Assembly: GCF_001721685.1 (NCBI RefSeq)
Contig: NZ_CP012502.1
Location: forward strand, 124,001-188,000
Source of the DNA: Salisediminibacterium beveridgei
GTDB taxonomy: Bacteria > Bacillota > Bacilli > Bacillales > Salisediminibacteriaceae
DNA: 64,000 nucleotides
Direction: 5' to 3'
Below are positions 8,884 through 18,530 of this stretch, one piece after another. Numbering within the stretch: the first letter of the stretch is position 1; every line of letters begins with the position of its first letter. The position numbers and the translations under genes are program-made. Below the pieces are notes generated by a model. That model saw only the letters and a program-made list of their open reading frames with translations. It was not told where the DNA came from and did not search any database.

Positions 8884-10547
8884 GTCAAGTAGAACAGGTG
8901 AAAGAACAGCTCAAGACCGCGCTCGTTCAGGCAGTGGTGGAAGCAGGCCTTGCCACGGAAGAAGACGTGCCGGCAGTGGAAATTGAAACGCCGAAGGACA
9001 AATCGCACGGGGATTATGCATCAAACATTGCCATGCAACTGGCGAGGGTGGCGAAAAAAGCCCCGAAACAGATCGCCGAAGACATCGTTACGTATTTGAA
9101 CAAGGATCAGGCCGCGGTGGAGAACGTGGAAGTGGCAGGCCCCGGCTTTTTGAATTTTACGATGAAGAAAGATTTTCTGGCTGAGATTGTGAAAACGGTC
9201 CTCGACAAAGGCGGACAATACGGTGAAACCGATGTGGGGCAAGGCAAAAAAGTGCAGGTGGAGTTCGTCTCCGCCAATCCGACGGGCACACTTCATCTCG
9301 GTCACGCCCGCGGTGCGGCTGTCGGTGACGCCCTTTCCCATATCCTCACCAAAGCGGGCTTTGATGTGACGCGGGAATACTACATCAACGATGCCGGGAA
9401 CCAGATCGATAATCTGACCTTGTCTCTTGAAGCCCGGTATTTGCAGGGGCTTGGTGAAGACGTGGCGATGCCGGAAGACGGCTATCAGGGAAAAGACATC
9501 ATCGGCTTTGCCGAAGAGCTGGTGGAAACGTATGGTGATCGCTTCAAGAATGCGGACCCAGCGAGCCGCCAGTCGTTTTTCCGTGAATTCGGTCTGAAGC
9601 GGGAGCTTGACAAACTGAAGCAAGATCTTGAAGACTACCGCGTTGGTTTTGACGTGTGGTTTTCCGAAACGTCTCTGTATGAGGACGGACTGGTGGAAGC
9701 GATTCTCGGCGAGTTGAAAGAGCGGGGCAAAACGTTCGACCACGAAGGGGCCACCTGGTTTCGTTCAACAGAATTCGGGGACGATAAAGACCGTGTCCTC
9801 GTCAAGGGTGACGGCACATACACCTATCTCACGCCGGACATTGCCTACCACAACGATAAATTCAAGCGCGGCTTTGACGAAGTCATCAACATCTGGGGCG
9901 CGGATCATCACGGCTACATCCCACGGATGAAAGCGGCGGTTCAGGCTCTTGGGTACAAGGAAGAGCAGTTGAGCGTGCAGATCATTCAGATGGTGAATCT
10001 GTATGAAAACGGTGAGAAGGTCAAGATGAGTAAACGGACCGGTAAAGCCGTCACGATGCGTGACCTGATGGAAGAAGTCGGCATTGATGCCACGCGCTAT
10101 TTCTTCGCGATGCGCGCAGCGGACACCCACCTGGATTTTGACCTGGATCTGGCCAAGTCCCAGTCCAATGAAAACCCTGTGTTCTATGTGCAGTACGCCC
10201 ACGCGAGAATCTGCAGTATGATCCGTCAGGCCACAGACAAGGGATACACCGTTAATCCGGATGCGGATCTCTCCCTTTTGACGTCGGATAAAGAACATGA
10301 TCTCATGAAAAAAATGGGTGAATTTCCGGAAGTCGTAGCCGATGCCGCGACGCGAAGATTGCCGCACCGCATCACCAATTATGTGCACGAGCTCGCACAA
10401 GCGCTGCACAGCTTTTACAATGCGGAGAAAGTGCTCACAGACGATGAAGCACTGACGAAGGCCCGCCTCGCTCTTGTGGAGGCCGTTCGCATCACCCTCA
10501 GCAATGGCCTGAAGCTGGTCGGGGTCCAGGCACCGGAAAGAATGTAA
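8880..10547 (+). CDS. argS: Arginine--tRNA ligase
   Basis: A 555-residue class I aminoacyl-tRNA synthetase, the usual length for the bacterial enzyme. It attaches arginine to tRNA-Arg using ATP. The N-terminal Arg-tRNA synthetase additional domain is at about residues 1-90. The HIGH-type motif is [11 protein letters not shown] at about residues 134-144 after SANP. The KMSKS-type motif is KMSKRTG at about residue 381. The C-terminal DALR anticodon-binding domain covers about residues 430-555, ending in the typical VQAPERM. Start codon overlaps the ywiB stop. Confidence 0.98.
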   Translation: MSQVEQVKEQLKTALVQAVVEAGLATEEDVPAVEIETPKDKSHGDYASNIAMQLARVAKKAPKQIAEDIVTYLNKDQAAVENVEVAGPGFLNFTMKKDFLAEIVKTVLDKGGQYGETDVGQGKKVQVEFVSANPTGTLHLGHARGAAVGDALSHILTKAGFDVTREYYINDAGNQIDNLTLSLEARYLQGLGEDVAMPEDGYQGKDIIGFAEELVETYGDRFKNADPASRQSFFREFGLKRELDKLKQDLEDYRVGFDVWFSETSLYEDGLVEAILGELKERGKTFDHEGATWFRSTEFGDDKDRVLVKGDGTYTYLTPDIAYHNDKFKRGFDEVINIWGADHHGYIPRMKAAVQALGYKEEQLSVQIIQMVNLYENGEKVKMSKRTGKAVTMRDLMEEVGIDATRYFFAMRAADTHLDFDLDLAKSQSNENPVFYVQYAHARICSMIRQATDKGYTVNPDADLSLLTSDKEHDLMKKMGEFPEVVADAATRRLPHRITNYVHELAQALHSFYNAEKVLTDDEALTKARLALVEAVRITLSNGLKLVGVQAPERM

Positions 10548-10556
10548 TGGTATTTG

Positions 10557-10597
10557 AAGCACCGCGATCCTGTTCAAACGGGGTGGCGGTGCTTTTT
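10557..10597 (+). terminator. Terminator after argS
   Basis: AGCACCGC near 10558-10565 pairs with GCGGTGC (10586-10592), followed by TTTTT. Confidence 0.8.
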
Positions 10598-10698
10598 GTA
10601 TGGGCTGAAAAGGGCATTTCTGTCCCCGGTCGAAGAAAAGTAGGGCGTTATTGAGAGTGAAATCAGGGCAGTTACAAAATCGGATCAGAAAAACCATT

Positions 10699-10724
10699 CA
10701 AATCTCATACTTTTTTGCCGATAT
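10699..10724 (+). promoter_or_regulatory. Sigma-D-type promoter of the chemoreceptor gene
   Basis: CAAA (10699-10702), 14-nt spacer, then GCCGATAT (10717-10724). The second element equals the sigma-D -10 consensus; the first differs from TAAA by one base. It fits the motility regulon and the downstream chemoreceptor. Confidence 0.6.
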
Positions 10725-10795
10725 AAATTTGTAGTACAGAAATCAAATGATTGACTAACAGATGTCGATTAATCGGCAGAAGCAGGGGGTACATA

Positions 10796-12532
10796 ATGGG
10801 AATTCGTAACAAAATGATGGCGATTTCAGCGGTGCTGTTGCTGTTGCCCGGACTGATCGTCGGGGGAACGGCCTACTACACAGCAAACCAGGGCCTGAAT
10901 GAATCCGGAGAAACGACGATTGAGAACGCCGTCACGATGGCACTCATGCTCATCGATACGATGGATCAGCAGGTGGAAGCAGGGGCGATCACCTTGGAAG
11001 ATGCTCAGGAACAGGTGAAGGAGTATCTGCTTGGTGAGATGCAGGAAGACGGAACACGACCGATTACTTCAGACATTGATCTGGGTGAGTATGGGTACTT
11101 CGTCATTTATGACGAGGAAGGCAACGAAGTGGCACACCCGACCCTTGAAGGGGAAAATGTCTGGGAGGCGCAGGATGAGCAGGGCCGCTTCCTCGTACAG
11201 GATCAGATTGCCGCAGCCCAGGCGGGTGGAGGATTCACGGTGTATTCATGGGAATTCCCCGATGACCCGGACAGAACAGGTGAGAAGATCATGTATAACG
11301 AAATGGATCCAAACTGGGACTGGGTCGTTACCGCGGGATCGTATATGGTCGATTACAACGAAGCCTCAAACGCCATCCTTTGGGCGGTCGTCTGGACGCT
11401 GTCCGGGGCGCTCGTCATTGGTGGCGTGGCCATCTACTTTTTCGCGAACAGCCTGTCACGTCCGGTGAAGGACGTGCAGGATCAGCTGAAGGCGATGAGT
11501 GAGAACGATCTGGCGCAAGAAGACCTACCGGAGAACCGGAAAGACGAATTCGGGGACCTCGCCCGCAGCATGAATCTGATGAAGCACAACATGAACGGGA
11601 TGGTGGCAAAAATCATCGATTATGCCAATCAGCTCGCCTCCTCATCAGAGGAGCTCACCGCCAGTTCAGAAGAAACGACCAAAGCAACGGAGCAAGTGAC
11701 CGAATCGATTACGAACATCTCGGAGAGCTCTGCAGATCAAAGTGAAATGGCCAACGCCATGCAAGAAGATGTCATGGACGTGTCAGAAATCATTGCCCGC
11801 ATTCAAGGCAATATGAAGAAAGTCAATGCAGCGGTGGATGATACGGCCAGCCGTGTGGAAGAAGGCAAGCAGCAGGTGGACGATTCGTCTGATAAGATGG
11901 GCATGATCCGGCAGCAGACGGCCACCGCGGTCTCTTCGATCCACGAGCTGAGTCAGAAATCGCAGGAGATTGAAGGAATTCTCGGATTGATCACGGACAT
12001 TTCCGAACAGACCAACCTCCTGGCCTTGAACGCTGCGATCGAGGCGGCACGGGCAGGGGAGCACGGCAAAGGGTTTGCCGTTGTCGCGGATGAAGTCCGT
12101 AAGCTTGCCGAGGAATCGAACCGGTCTGCCGGTAAAATCAGCGGGCTGGTGGGCGAAATACAGCATGATATCGAAAAAGCGACGAACGTCATGAAAGAAA
12201 ATGAGAACCGGGTGGAAGAAGGCCGTCATTCGATCAGTCTCACGGGTGAAGCGTTCGACAAAATTGCATCGTCCAAAGACACGATCGTGACGCTGTCCGG
12301 CGAAGTCTCCAGCCATATTGAATCCGCCAATACCACAACCGGAAAAGTTGTGGAAGCGGTGATGAAGACGGTCCAAGGTGTGGAAGAAGCCACACAAGAA
12401 GTCACAAGCATTGCCTCAAGCGCCGAGGAACAGACCGCCTCCATGGAAGAAGTCGCGTCAGCCGCGGCATCCCTGTCGCAGATTGCCGACGACCTCGATG
12501 AGATTGTCTCATCCTTCCAAACTAAAAAGTGA
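10796..12532 (+). CDS. Methyl-accepting chemotaxis protein with extracellular Cache sensor
   Basis: A 578-residue membrane chemoreceptor. TM1 is at about residues 8-30 and an extracellular single-Cache-like domain spans about 31-190; it contains the typical [13 protein letters not shown] and [19 protein letters not shown] segments. TM2 is at about 192-216, HAMP at about 217-270, and the signalling coiled coil follows. The conserved hairpin tip around [20 protein letters not shown] contacts CheA and CheW. ATG 10796 follows a GGGGG tract at 8 nt. Monocistronic between terminators. Ligand unknown; sCache receptors often bind small carboxylates or amino acids. Confidence 0.92.
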   Translation: MGIRNKMMAISAVLLLLPGLIVGGTAYYTANQGLNESGETTIENAVTMALMLIDTMDQQVEAGAITLEDAQEQVKEYLLGEMQEDGTRPITSDIDLGEYGYFVIYDEEGNEVAHPTLEGENVWEAQDEQGRFLVQDQIAAAQAGGGFTVYSWEFPDDPDRTGEKIMYNEMDPNWDWVVTAGSYMVDYNEASNAILWAVVWTLSGALVIGGVAIYFFANSLSRPVKDVQDQLKAMSENDLAQEDLPENRKDEFGDLARSMNLMKHNMNGMVAKIIDYANQLASSSEELTASSEETTKATEQVTESITNISESSADQSEMANAMQEDVMDVSEIIARIQGNMKKVNAAVDDTASRVEEGKQQVDDSSDKMGMIRQQTATAVSSIHELSQKSQEIEGILGLITDISEQTNLLALNAAIEAARAGEHGKGFAVVADEVRKLAEESNRSAGKISGLVGEIQHDIEKATNVMKENENRVEEGRHSISLTGEAFDKIASSKDTIVTLSGEVSSHIESANTTTGKVVEAVMKTVQGVEEATQEVTSIASSAEEQTASMEEVASAAASLSQIADDLDEIVSSFQTKK

Positions 12533-12547
12533 ATTGAATCCGTAAAT

Positions 12548-12583
12548 AAGCCCTTGCCGATTTTTTGGCAAGGGCTTTGGTTT
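12548..12583 (+). terminator. Terminator after chemoreceptor gene
   Basis: AAGCCCTTGCC (12548-12558) pairs perfectly with GGCAAGGGCTT (12567-12577), followed by a T-rich tail. Confidence 0.85.
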
Positions 12584-12725
12584 ATGCTCCCCTGGAAAGT
12601 TTAAGTGATTTCCTTTATGGCAAAACACATGAACGGTCGTATGTTGAATGATTTCATACTTTTTACTCGGCTGGTAAATGTTCAAAGTTAACATAAAGAA
12701 CGATTCCTATGCCACATGTGCTCAC

Positions 12726-12739
12726 TGAAAGCGCTCTTA
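12726..12739. promoter_or_regulatory. cre-like box upstream of the threonate operon
   Basis: TGAAAGCGCTCTTA keeps the palindromic core AAGCGCT of the CcpA site TGWAARCGYTWNCW with two mismatches in the right half. It lies 31 nt upstream of the -35 box, consistent with catabolite control of a carbon-source operon. Confidence 0.4.
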
Positions 12740-12770
12740 GGCAGAATTTTTTAAATATTCATAAATAATA

Positions 12771-12799
12771 TTGACAAAAACGATCAAAAAGAACATAAT
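12771..12799 (+). promoter_or_regulatory. Sigma-A promoter of the threonate catabolic operon
   Basis: TTGACA (12771-12776), 17-nt spacer, CATAAT (12794-12799). A consensus -35 with optimal spacing, 43 nt upstream of the regulator start codon. The remainder of the AT-rich 260-nt gap holds the previous terminator and the cre-like box. Confidence 0.75.
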
Positions 12800-12842
12800 T
12801 AACACATAAGTTGATAATAAATAACAGAATGAGGTGGTGGAG

Positions 12843-13592
12843 ATGCTCCCGGTTGCAAGGAGAAGATGGTTAGAAACCAAAGTGCAAGATGAAGGACAAA
12901 TTGATATCGATGCAATATCTGAGCTGTTGAAGGTCTCACCGATGACCATCAGAAGAGATTTAAAAGAACTGGAGTCAAATAATAAAGTGATCAGGACGCA
13001 CGGAGGGGCAATTTCGCCATATTCATTGACTCAGGAAGTTCCATATTCATCGAAAGAAAATAAAAATGTTCAGTTAAAAAAAGAAATTGCGCAAAAAGCA
13101 TTATCTCTGATTCAGGAAAATTCAACGATCATTCTGGATTCAGGTACGACAACGTTTGAATTGGCCAAGTTGATCAAGAATCTGGATGCATTAACCATCA
13201 TCACGAACGACATCAAAATTGCGAATGAACTGCTTTACAGTAAACATAATGTCATTGTGATCGGGGGAGAAATGCAAAATGACATTGGTGCATTGTTCGG
13301 TTCGGCTGCAGAACAAATGCTGAATATGATCCATGCAGATTTCCTGTTTTTGGGTGCGCATGCAATCAAACTCGAAGAAGGCATTTCCGCTCCGACTTTT
13401 GGGAAATCACAAATCAAAAAATTAATGATTAATGCCGCGGCAACAACCTGGTGTCTGGCAGATCACAGCAAGTTTGATCAATATTCATTCACAAAGGTAT
13501 GTAAACTGCATGAACTGGACGGAATCATCAGTGATAATGGCATTTCAGAATCCACGCTGACCAGGTATAAGGAGTCAGTAGACATTCTATAG
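12843..13592 (+). CDS. DeoR-family transcriptional regulator
   Basis: A 249-residue repressor. The N-terminal DeoR-type winged helix covers about residues 5-58, with the family hallmark VSPMTIRRDLKEL and RTHGGA. The C-terminal DeoRC sugar-phosphate-sensing domain covers about 75-230, with ILDSGTTTFELA and TNDIKIA. The ATG at 12843 is preferred because the two upstream GTG codons lie inside the Shine-Dalgarno GAGGTGG. First gene of the operon; the kinase gene begins 12 nt after its stop. It probably represses this operon and is released by a phosphorylated intermediate such as threonate 4-phosphate (inference). Confidence 0.9.
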   Translation: MLPVARRRWLETKVQDEGQIDIDAISELLKVSPMTIRRDLKELESNNKVIRTHGGAISPYSLTQEVPYSSKENKNVQLKKEIAQKALSLIQENSTIILDSGTTTFELAKLIKNLDALTIITNDIKIANELLYSKHNVIVIGGEMQNDIGALFGSAAEQMLNMIHADFLFLGAHAIKLEEGISAPTFGKSQIKKLMINAAATTWCLADHSKFDQYSFTKVCKLHELDGIISDNGISESTLTRYKESVDIL

Positions 13593-13604
13593 GTGGTGAT
13601 CAAT

Positions 13605-14909
13605 TTGAAAGTCGGAATAATCGCCGATGATTTAACAGGGGCGAATGCCACCGGAGTAAAATTACTGGACATTGGATTCCGTGCAGTAACGTATTTGCAA
13701 GGTTCAAAGATAAATTTGAATCACAAAAAATCATCTGCTTGCGTTGTGACGGACAGTCGGTATTCCAACCCTGAAGAAGCGAAAAAAAGAGTGGATGAAG
13801 CGTATCGTTCCTTAACGACATGGGGGGCTGACGTGATTACCAAGCGGATTGACAGTACATTCCGGGGAAACATCGGGTATGAACTGGAAAGCCTCTTGAA
13901 CGCCGCCGGAGAAAATAGCTACGTAATCCTCTCGCCTTCATTTCCGGGATCAGGAAGAAGAACGGAGAACGGCGTGATGTATGTAAACGATGTCCTGTTG
14001 GAAAATACAGATGTTGCATATGATCCGATCCATCCCCTCAAAACGTCATACATTCCTGACTTACTTAAGAGTCAGACCAGTTTACCTGTGGATCTCGTAT
14101 CCATAGAGTCGGTAAAGGGAGGTTCCGATACTGTACTTCATGAACTGACAAAGAAAATCAAAGAAGGCAGCAAAATCATCATCTGTGATGGGAATCATGA
14201 TCAGGATATTGAAGTCCTTGCTGATGCGGTAAAAAGATTGGAAAACCAGCAGATAGTGATTGCCGACCCTGGACCATTAACACTGAACTATCTGCTTGCA
14301 AAGTCCGCACAGGATCAGTACGAACAACAAAAAAAATGGATCATCTCTGTTGGCAGTGTCACAACCGTTACAAAAAGTCAAATCGATTATCTGGTGCATG
14401 AGAAAAAAATCCGTATCATTCATATCAACGCAAACTGCCTGGTTGAACAAACAAAGAGGCAAGATGAAATGAATCGGACCGTTAACGCGGCCTGTGAATC
14501 CCTGGAGACTGAAAACGTCGTGATTGTATCCACGTCAAATTCCGAACTGAATTTGATCGATATCGGTAAGGCAGCGTCAGATGAAAAGGTATCCGAAGAT
14601 GTCATTGCAAAAAGACTGACGGATGGTTTAGCCGGCATTACGAACCGTATCATTGAACGGACACCGTCGGTAGCAGGCAGTTTTTTCTGTGGCGGAGATG
14701 TACTGGCGTCCTTCTGTGAAGAAACAGGTGCACAGGGAATTGAATTATTTGGCGAGGTGATGCCGTTGATAGCTCATGGGAAATTGCTGGGTGGTGAACG
14801 GAAAGGCCTCGATGTGATAACGAAAGGCGGAATGATTGGAGGCAAAAACGCAATACAGGAAAGTTTGGCGTACTTACAAAATATTTCAATGAGGAGTGGA
14901 TCTTTATGA
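13605..14909 (+). CDS. dtnK: Four-carbon acid sugar kinase (DtnK/OtnK, DUF1537 family)
   Basis: A 434-residue two-domain kinase. The N-terminal substrate domain opens with [15 protein letters not shown], the DUF1537 signature. The C-terminal nucleotide-binding domain carries the Gly-rich [12 protein letters not shown] and [14 protein letters not shown] segments. Family members phosphorylate D-threonate, L-threonate or D-erythronate at C4. The neighbouring PdxA2 and the absence of a dehydrogenase or epimerase point to D-threonate. TTG 13605 is chosen: AGGTGGTGAT lies upstream and the product then begins at the conserved KVGIIADD. The earlier GTG codons overlap that site. The 3' end overlaps pdxA2 by 4 nt (ATGA). 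Confidence 0.82.
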   Translation: MKVGIIADDLTGANATGVKLLDIGFRAVTYLQGSKINLNHKKSSACVVTDSRYSNPEEAKKRVDEAYRSLTTWGADVITKRIDSTFRGNIGYELESLLNAAGENSYVILSPSFPGSGRRTENGVMYVNDVLLENTDVAYDPIHPLKTSYIPDLLKSQTSLPVDLVSIESVKGGSDTVLHELTKKIKEGSKIIICDGNHDQDIEVLADAVKRLENQQIVIADPGPLTLNYLLAKSAQDQYEQQKKWIISVGSVTTVTKSQIDYLVHEKKIRIIHINANCLVEQTKRQDEMNRTVNAACESLETENVVIVSTSNSELNLIDIGKAASDEKVSEDVIAKRLTDGLAGITNRIIERTPSVAGSFFCGGDVLASFCEETGAQGIELFGEVMPLIAHGKLLGGERKGLDVITKGGMIGGKNAIQESLAYLQNISMRSGSL

Positions 14910-15916
14910 GTAATCAAATCATCGCAATCCCAATGGGAGACCCGGCAGGAATCGGACCGGAAATCACCGTAAAAGCATTGGCGATCGAAGAAATATATGA
15001 TGTTTGTTCTCCTTTGGTTGTTGGACATGCGGAGATCTTAAAAGATGCGATGGCATTTTCGAAAGTGGATTTAAAGATCAATAAAATCAATAAACCTGCT
15101 GAAGGGAAATATGAATTTGGTACCATCGATGTGATTTCATTCGATAACCTCGATTTAAACCAGCTTCAACTGGGTGTTGTTCAGGCTCAGGCGGGGCAGG
15201 CATCATTTGATTACATTGAACATGCCATTAAATTAGCAATGAATGGTGAAGTGTCTGCTTTGGCAACAACACCGGTAAACAAAGAATCCCTTCAGGCGGC
15301 TGGCGTGCCATTCATCGGTCATACAGAAATGCTCGAAAGACTGACGGAATCAAACGATCCGTTAACCATGTTTGAGGTAAGAACCATGAGGATTTTCTTC
15401 TTAACCCGGCATGTATCACTTAAGGAAGCGATCGGACAAATGACCAAAGCCCGAGTGGAAGAGTATATCGAGCGGTGTGATCATGCCTTAAGAAAATTGG
15501 GCGTTGAAGATGGAAAAAGAAGAATTGCAGTTGCGGGACTCAATCCGCATTCCGGTGAGAATGGGATGTTCGGCAGGGAAGAAGTCGACGAAATTGGGCC
15601 GGGAATCCAGGCGGCAGTGGATAAAGGATTTGATGCAGTTGGACCGGTTCCGGCAGATTCAGTCTTTCACCATGCATTAAATGGAAAATATGGAGCCGTA
15701 CTCTCCCTTTATCACGATCAGGGTCATATTGCAGCAAAAATGACTGATTTTGAACGTACGATATCCATTACGAATGGCTTGCCTTTTCTCAGGACGTCAG
15801 TGGATCACGGAACGGCTTTGGATATTGCAGGTCAGGGGATTGCAAGCAGCGTCAGCATGGAAGAATGTATTAAATTAGCTGCAAAATACAGCGAATCGTT
15901 TTATCAGATTTCATAA
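14906..15916 (+). CDS. pdxA2: PdxA2-type 4-phospho-D-threonate dehydrogenase
   Basis: A 336-residue member of the PdxA family of NAD-dependent, metal-dependent oxidative decarboxylases. Seen are the N-terminal [33 protein letters not shown], the metal-site [10 protein letters not shown] and [10 protein letters not shown]. PdxA2 proteins encoded beside DUF1537 kinases convert 4-phospho-D-threonate or erythronate to dihydroxyacetone phosphate and CO2, rather than making pyridoxal phosphate. That context decides the call. GAGGAG lies upstream of the ATG, which overlaps the kinase stop. A vitamin B6 role is possible but less likely. Confidence 0.85.
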   Translation: MSNQIIAIPMGDPAGIGPEITVKALAIEEIYDVCSPLVVGHAEILKDAMAFSKVDLKINKINKPAEGKYEFGTIDVISFDNLDLNQLQLGVVQAQAGQASFDYIEHAIKLAMNGEVSALATTPVNKESLQAAGVPFIGHTEMLERLTESNDPLTMFEVRTMRIFFLTRHVSLKEAIGQMTKARVEEYIERCDHALRKLGVEDGKRRIAVAGLNPHSGENGMFGREEVDEIGPGIQAAVDKGFDAVGPVPADSVFHHALNGKYGAVLSLYHDQGHIAAKMTDFERTISITNGLPFLRTSVDHGTALDIAGQGIASSVSMEECIKLAAKYSESFYQIS

Positions 15917-15929
15917 TCATTGCTCTTTT

Positions 15930-15949
15930 CCCCCTGTCCAGGGGGGTTT
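15930..15949 (+). other. Intercistronic hairpin (possible attenuator)
   Basis: CCCCC (15930-15934) pairs with GGGGG (15941-15945) around TGTCCA, followed by a short TTTA. It is too weak for full termination and may tune expression between enzymes and transporter. Confidence 0.35.
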
Positions 15950-15980
15950 AGATAAAAACATTTAAGAAAAGAGGGGTAAC

Positions 15981-17084
15981 GTGAAGAAACAAATCAGCAT
16001 GATCAGCTCAGTCGTTGGTGTAAGCGCTTTACTGGTGGCTTGTGGAGATAATGAGAATAATGCAGGAAATGATCAGGAGCCAAATGACACGGGAGCGGAC
16101 AACACAGTGAACGAAGAGAACAATAACGATAATGCGAATGAGACGGCAGATGCAGATCACGAGTTTGAAGAAATGGTTCTGCAACTTGGTCACACGAGTC
16201 CAACCTCAGATGATGCTCAATATCATCAAGGTGCATTGGCATTAGCTGAATATGTGGAAGACGAAACAGATGGTGCGGTAACCATCGAAATTTTCCCGAA
16301 CAGTGAACTTGGTGGAGAGCGGGAAATGCTTGAGTCCTTGCAGTTGGGTAACCTGGATATGACATTCTTCTCATCAGGTCCATTAGGGAATTTCGCAGAC
16401 ATGGCGAACGTCTTTGACTTCCCGTTTTTATTCAGAGATGAAGACCATGCACATGCTGTACTCGATGGTGAAATCGGCGACATGGTAAATGAACAGGCTC
16501 AGGAATCAGATATTAAAATACTAGCCTGGGGTGAAAACGGCTTCCGTCACATCACCAATAGTGAACGTCCGGTTGTTACACCTGAAGATTTGGAAGGTCT
16601 GGATATCCGAACGATGGAAAATGAAATCCATCTGTCGGCATTCTCCGCGTTCGGCGCAAATCCAACGCCGATGGCATTCCCTGAGTTGTTTACAGCTCTG
16701 CAGACAGGCGTAATGGATGGCCAGGAAAATCCATTATCCGCGATTGTGCCAAACAGTTTCTATGACGTTCAAAGTCATATCACACTGTCAAACCACGTAT
16801 ACAGCCCGGCTCCGTTTATCATCAATGAGCAAATCTTTAACGGGTTTTCACCGGAATTGCAGGAAGTCATTCAGGAAGGGGCTTATCATGCACGTGATTT
16901 CAACCGGCAGTTCATTCAGGACTGGAACGAGGATTATCTGGAAACGGCCATTGAAAATGGCATGGAAGTTGTAGAGAACGATGAGTTTGATTATGATGCT
17001 TACTTCGAAGCGACACAAGAAGTATATGATGAGTATCAGGACGAATATGGTGAGCTCTTTGAACAGATTCAGGAAGTTGAATAA
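15981..17084 (+). CDS. dctP: TRAP transporter solute-binding lipoprotein (DctP family)
   Basis: A 367-residue extracellular binding protein of a TRAP transporter. The N-terminus is a lipoprotein signal with lipobox LVAC (Cys at residue 21), then an Asn/Asp/Glu-rich linker to about residue 60. The DctP fold includes LQLGHTSPTSDD, NSELGGEREMLESLQLGNLDM, and the carboxylate-binding region GENGFRHITNSERPV followed by DLEGLDIRTM. The conserved Arg of that last segment normally binds the ligand carboxylate, which suits a sugar-acid ligand. GTG start with AGAGGGG upstream. Ligand by context D-threonate or a related C4 acid. Confidence 0.88.
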   Translation: MKKQISMISSVVGVSALLVACGDNENNAGNDQEPNDTGADNTVNEENNNDNANETADADHEFEEMVLQLGHTSPTSDDAQYHQGALALAEYVEDETDGAVTIEIFPNSELGGEREMLESLQLGNLDMTFFSSGPLGNFADMANVFDFPFLFRDEDHAHAVLDGEIGDMVNEQAQESDIKILAWGENGFRHITNSERPVVTPEDLEGLDIRTMENEIHLSAFSAFGANPTPMAFPELFTALQTGVMDGQENPLSAIVPNSFYDVQSHITLSNHVYSPAPFIINEQIFNGFSPELQEVIQEGAYHARDFNRQFIQDWNEDYLETAIENGMEVVENDEFDYDAYFEATQEVYDEYQDEYGELFEQIQEVE

Positions 17085-17098
17085 GTAACGGTTTTTGC

Positions 17099-17124
17099 AA
17101 TGTGGCCGGCTTTCCGGTCACATT
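17099..17124 (+). other. Stem-loop 3' of the binding-protein gene
   Basis: AATGTGGCCGG (17099-17109) pairs with CCGGTCACATT (17114-17124) with one internal G-T pair and a CTTT loop. No T tract follows, so it is more likely an mRNA-stabilising 3' structure for dctP than a terminator. Confidence 0.55.
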
Positions 17125-17150
17125 GTCTACATAACGGAAAGGGGGAATGA

Positions 17151-17930
17151 ATGGTGGAGCAACATCAATGGATAACAGGAAGGGATGGATTGAAGATCGC
17201 TGCAGTCATTCACTTCCCTGAAGAATATGAAACAAACAAGCAGAAGACGATTATTTACGGTCACGGTTTCACGGGTAATAAAACCGGAGATAACCGGATG
17301 GGGGTCAAACTTGCCCGTTTTCTTTCCAGAGAAGGCTATGTCGTGATCCGTTTTGATTATATCGGTTCAGGAGAAAGTGAAGGAGATTTCGAGGATAAGA
17401 CAACCGTTTCCGGATGGCTGTATGATTTCAAAACGGTGATGGAGTTCACGAAAAATAAATTAAGCATCGATAATAAAAATATTTGTTTCATTGGACACAG
17501 CTTAAGTGGTGCGATTGTTACGCAAATCGCAGCTTCGTCAGAACAGGTTGGTGCCGTTTGCGTTCTGGCGCCGGTCCATGATCTTGTGAATAATATAAAG
17601 GTCGGAGTAATCGGTGAAGGCCTTTGGGAAAATGCCCTTCAGGGTGAGCGGATCCATGATTTTTTTAATAAAAAATACGCAGTGGACAGCCGGTTTGTAA
17701 AGGAGATGTACCAGTACGACATGGATGAATCGATCAAATCAGTTTCCGTACCTTTTTTCATTGTCCATGGGGAAAAAGATGAAGTCATTCCGTTTACAGA
17801 AAGTCAGAAATTCCATCAAAAGCTGACTGGGAACGTGAAACACATCGAAATAATGAAGGGTGAGGGACATCTATTCAGCGATTCGCTTTTTCCATTGGTT
17901 TCAACCTGGTTACAGGACAGCTTTAAATAG
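17151..17930 (+). CDS. Alpha/beta hydrolase (feruloyl/cinnamoyl esterase-like)
   Basis: A 259-residue cytoplasmic alpha/beta hydrolase. Nucleophile elbow is GHSLSG near residue 116, the oxyanion region is YGHGFTGNK near residue 38, the acid is in HGEKDEVIP, and the catalytic His is in GEGHLF near residue 240. The overall pattern resembles bacterial cinnamoyl/feruloyl ester hydrolases. No signal peptide. It lies between dctP and the TRAP membrane genes, an unusual place for a hydrolase, and is in step with the operon (19 nt before the next gene). It may hydrolyse an ester or lactone of the imported acid (inference). ATG preceded by AAAGGGGGAATGA. Confidence 0.82.
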   Translation: MVEQHQWITGRDGLKIAAVIHFPEEYETNKQKTIIYGHGFTGNKTGDNRMGVKLARFLSREGYVVIRFDYIGSGESEGDFEDKTTVSGWLYDFKTVMEFTKNKLSIDNKNICFIGHSLSGAIVTQIAASSEQVGAVCVLAPVHDLVNNIKVGVIGEGLWENALQGERIHDFFNKKYAVDSRFVKEMYQYDMDESIKSVSVPFFIVHGEKDEVIPFTESQKFHQKLTGNVKHIEIMKGEGHLFSDSLFPLVSTWLQDSFK

Positions 17931-17948
17931 AAACGGGGTGTAACATAA

Positions 17949-18524
17949 ATGCCGCTTAAAATCTTGAAATGGCTGGATGAATATGTTGAGGAAGTCATTT
18001 TAGTTGTGCTTTCGATGACGACTGTTGTGGCCATTGCGACACAGGTATTTATGCGTTTTGTGCTCGGGTCTTCCCTGGCATGGTCGGAAGAATTGGCACG
18101 TTATTGTTTTATCTGGCTTGTCTATATCGGTATCAGTTACGGTGTCAAAAAGCAGCGGCATATTAAAGTCGATGTGACGCTGCTTTTATTTAAAAACAAA
18201 GGAAAAATTGTTCTTCAGATGATTTCCAATATTTTGTTCTTATTATTTGCACTTGTGATTGTTTATTATGGCAACGATGTTGCACAAAGAATATTGGGAT
18301 TTGGTCAGACCTCACCGGCGCTGAAGATTCCAATGGGCTACATTTATTTTGCCACAGTTGTGGGAATGTCATTAACATCAATCCGTTTGATTCAGCAGCT
18401 GATTAAGCAATATAAAGCACTGGTTGGTAAAGAAAGTTTTGAAGTGAAAACTGAACAGCAAAAAATTCTGGAAGAAATAGAAAAAGAGCAATCCGGTTCC
18501 GATGATACAAAGGAAAGCAGGTGA
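17949..18524 (+). CDS. dctQ: TRAP transporter small permease (DctQ family)
   Basis: A 191-residue protein with four transmembrane helices (about residues 15-38, 50-70, 88-112 and 130-150). It shows the DctQ hallmark LAWSEELARYCFIWLVYIG and a charged C-terminal tail. It partners the large permease to drive sodium- or proton-coupled uptake from the binding protein. A sodium gradient would suit the inferred haloalkaline habitat. The next gene starts 6 nt downstream. Confidence 0.88.
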   Translation: MPLKILKWLDEYVEEVILVVLSMTTVVAIATQVFMRFVLGSSLAWSEELARYCFIWLVYIGISYGVKKQRHIKVDVTLLLFKNKGKIVLQMISNILFLLFALVIVYYGNDVAQRILGFGQTSPALKIPMGYIYFATVVGMSLTSIRLIQQLIKQYKALVGKESFEVKTEQQKILEEIEKEQSGSDDTKESR

Positions 18525-18530
18525 TGGAGC

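Noticed and set aside
12676..12703. GTTC...GAAC spaced repeat as a DeoR operator
   Set aside because: Arms are only 4-5 nt and it lies far upstream of the promoter; too weak to call.
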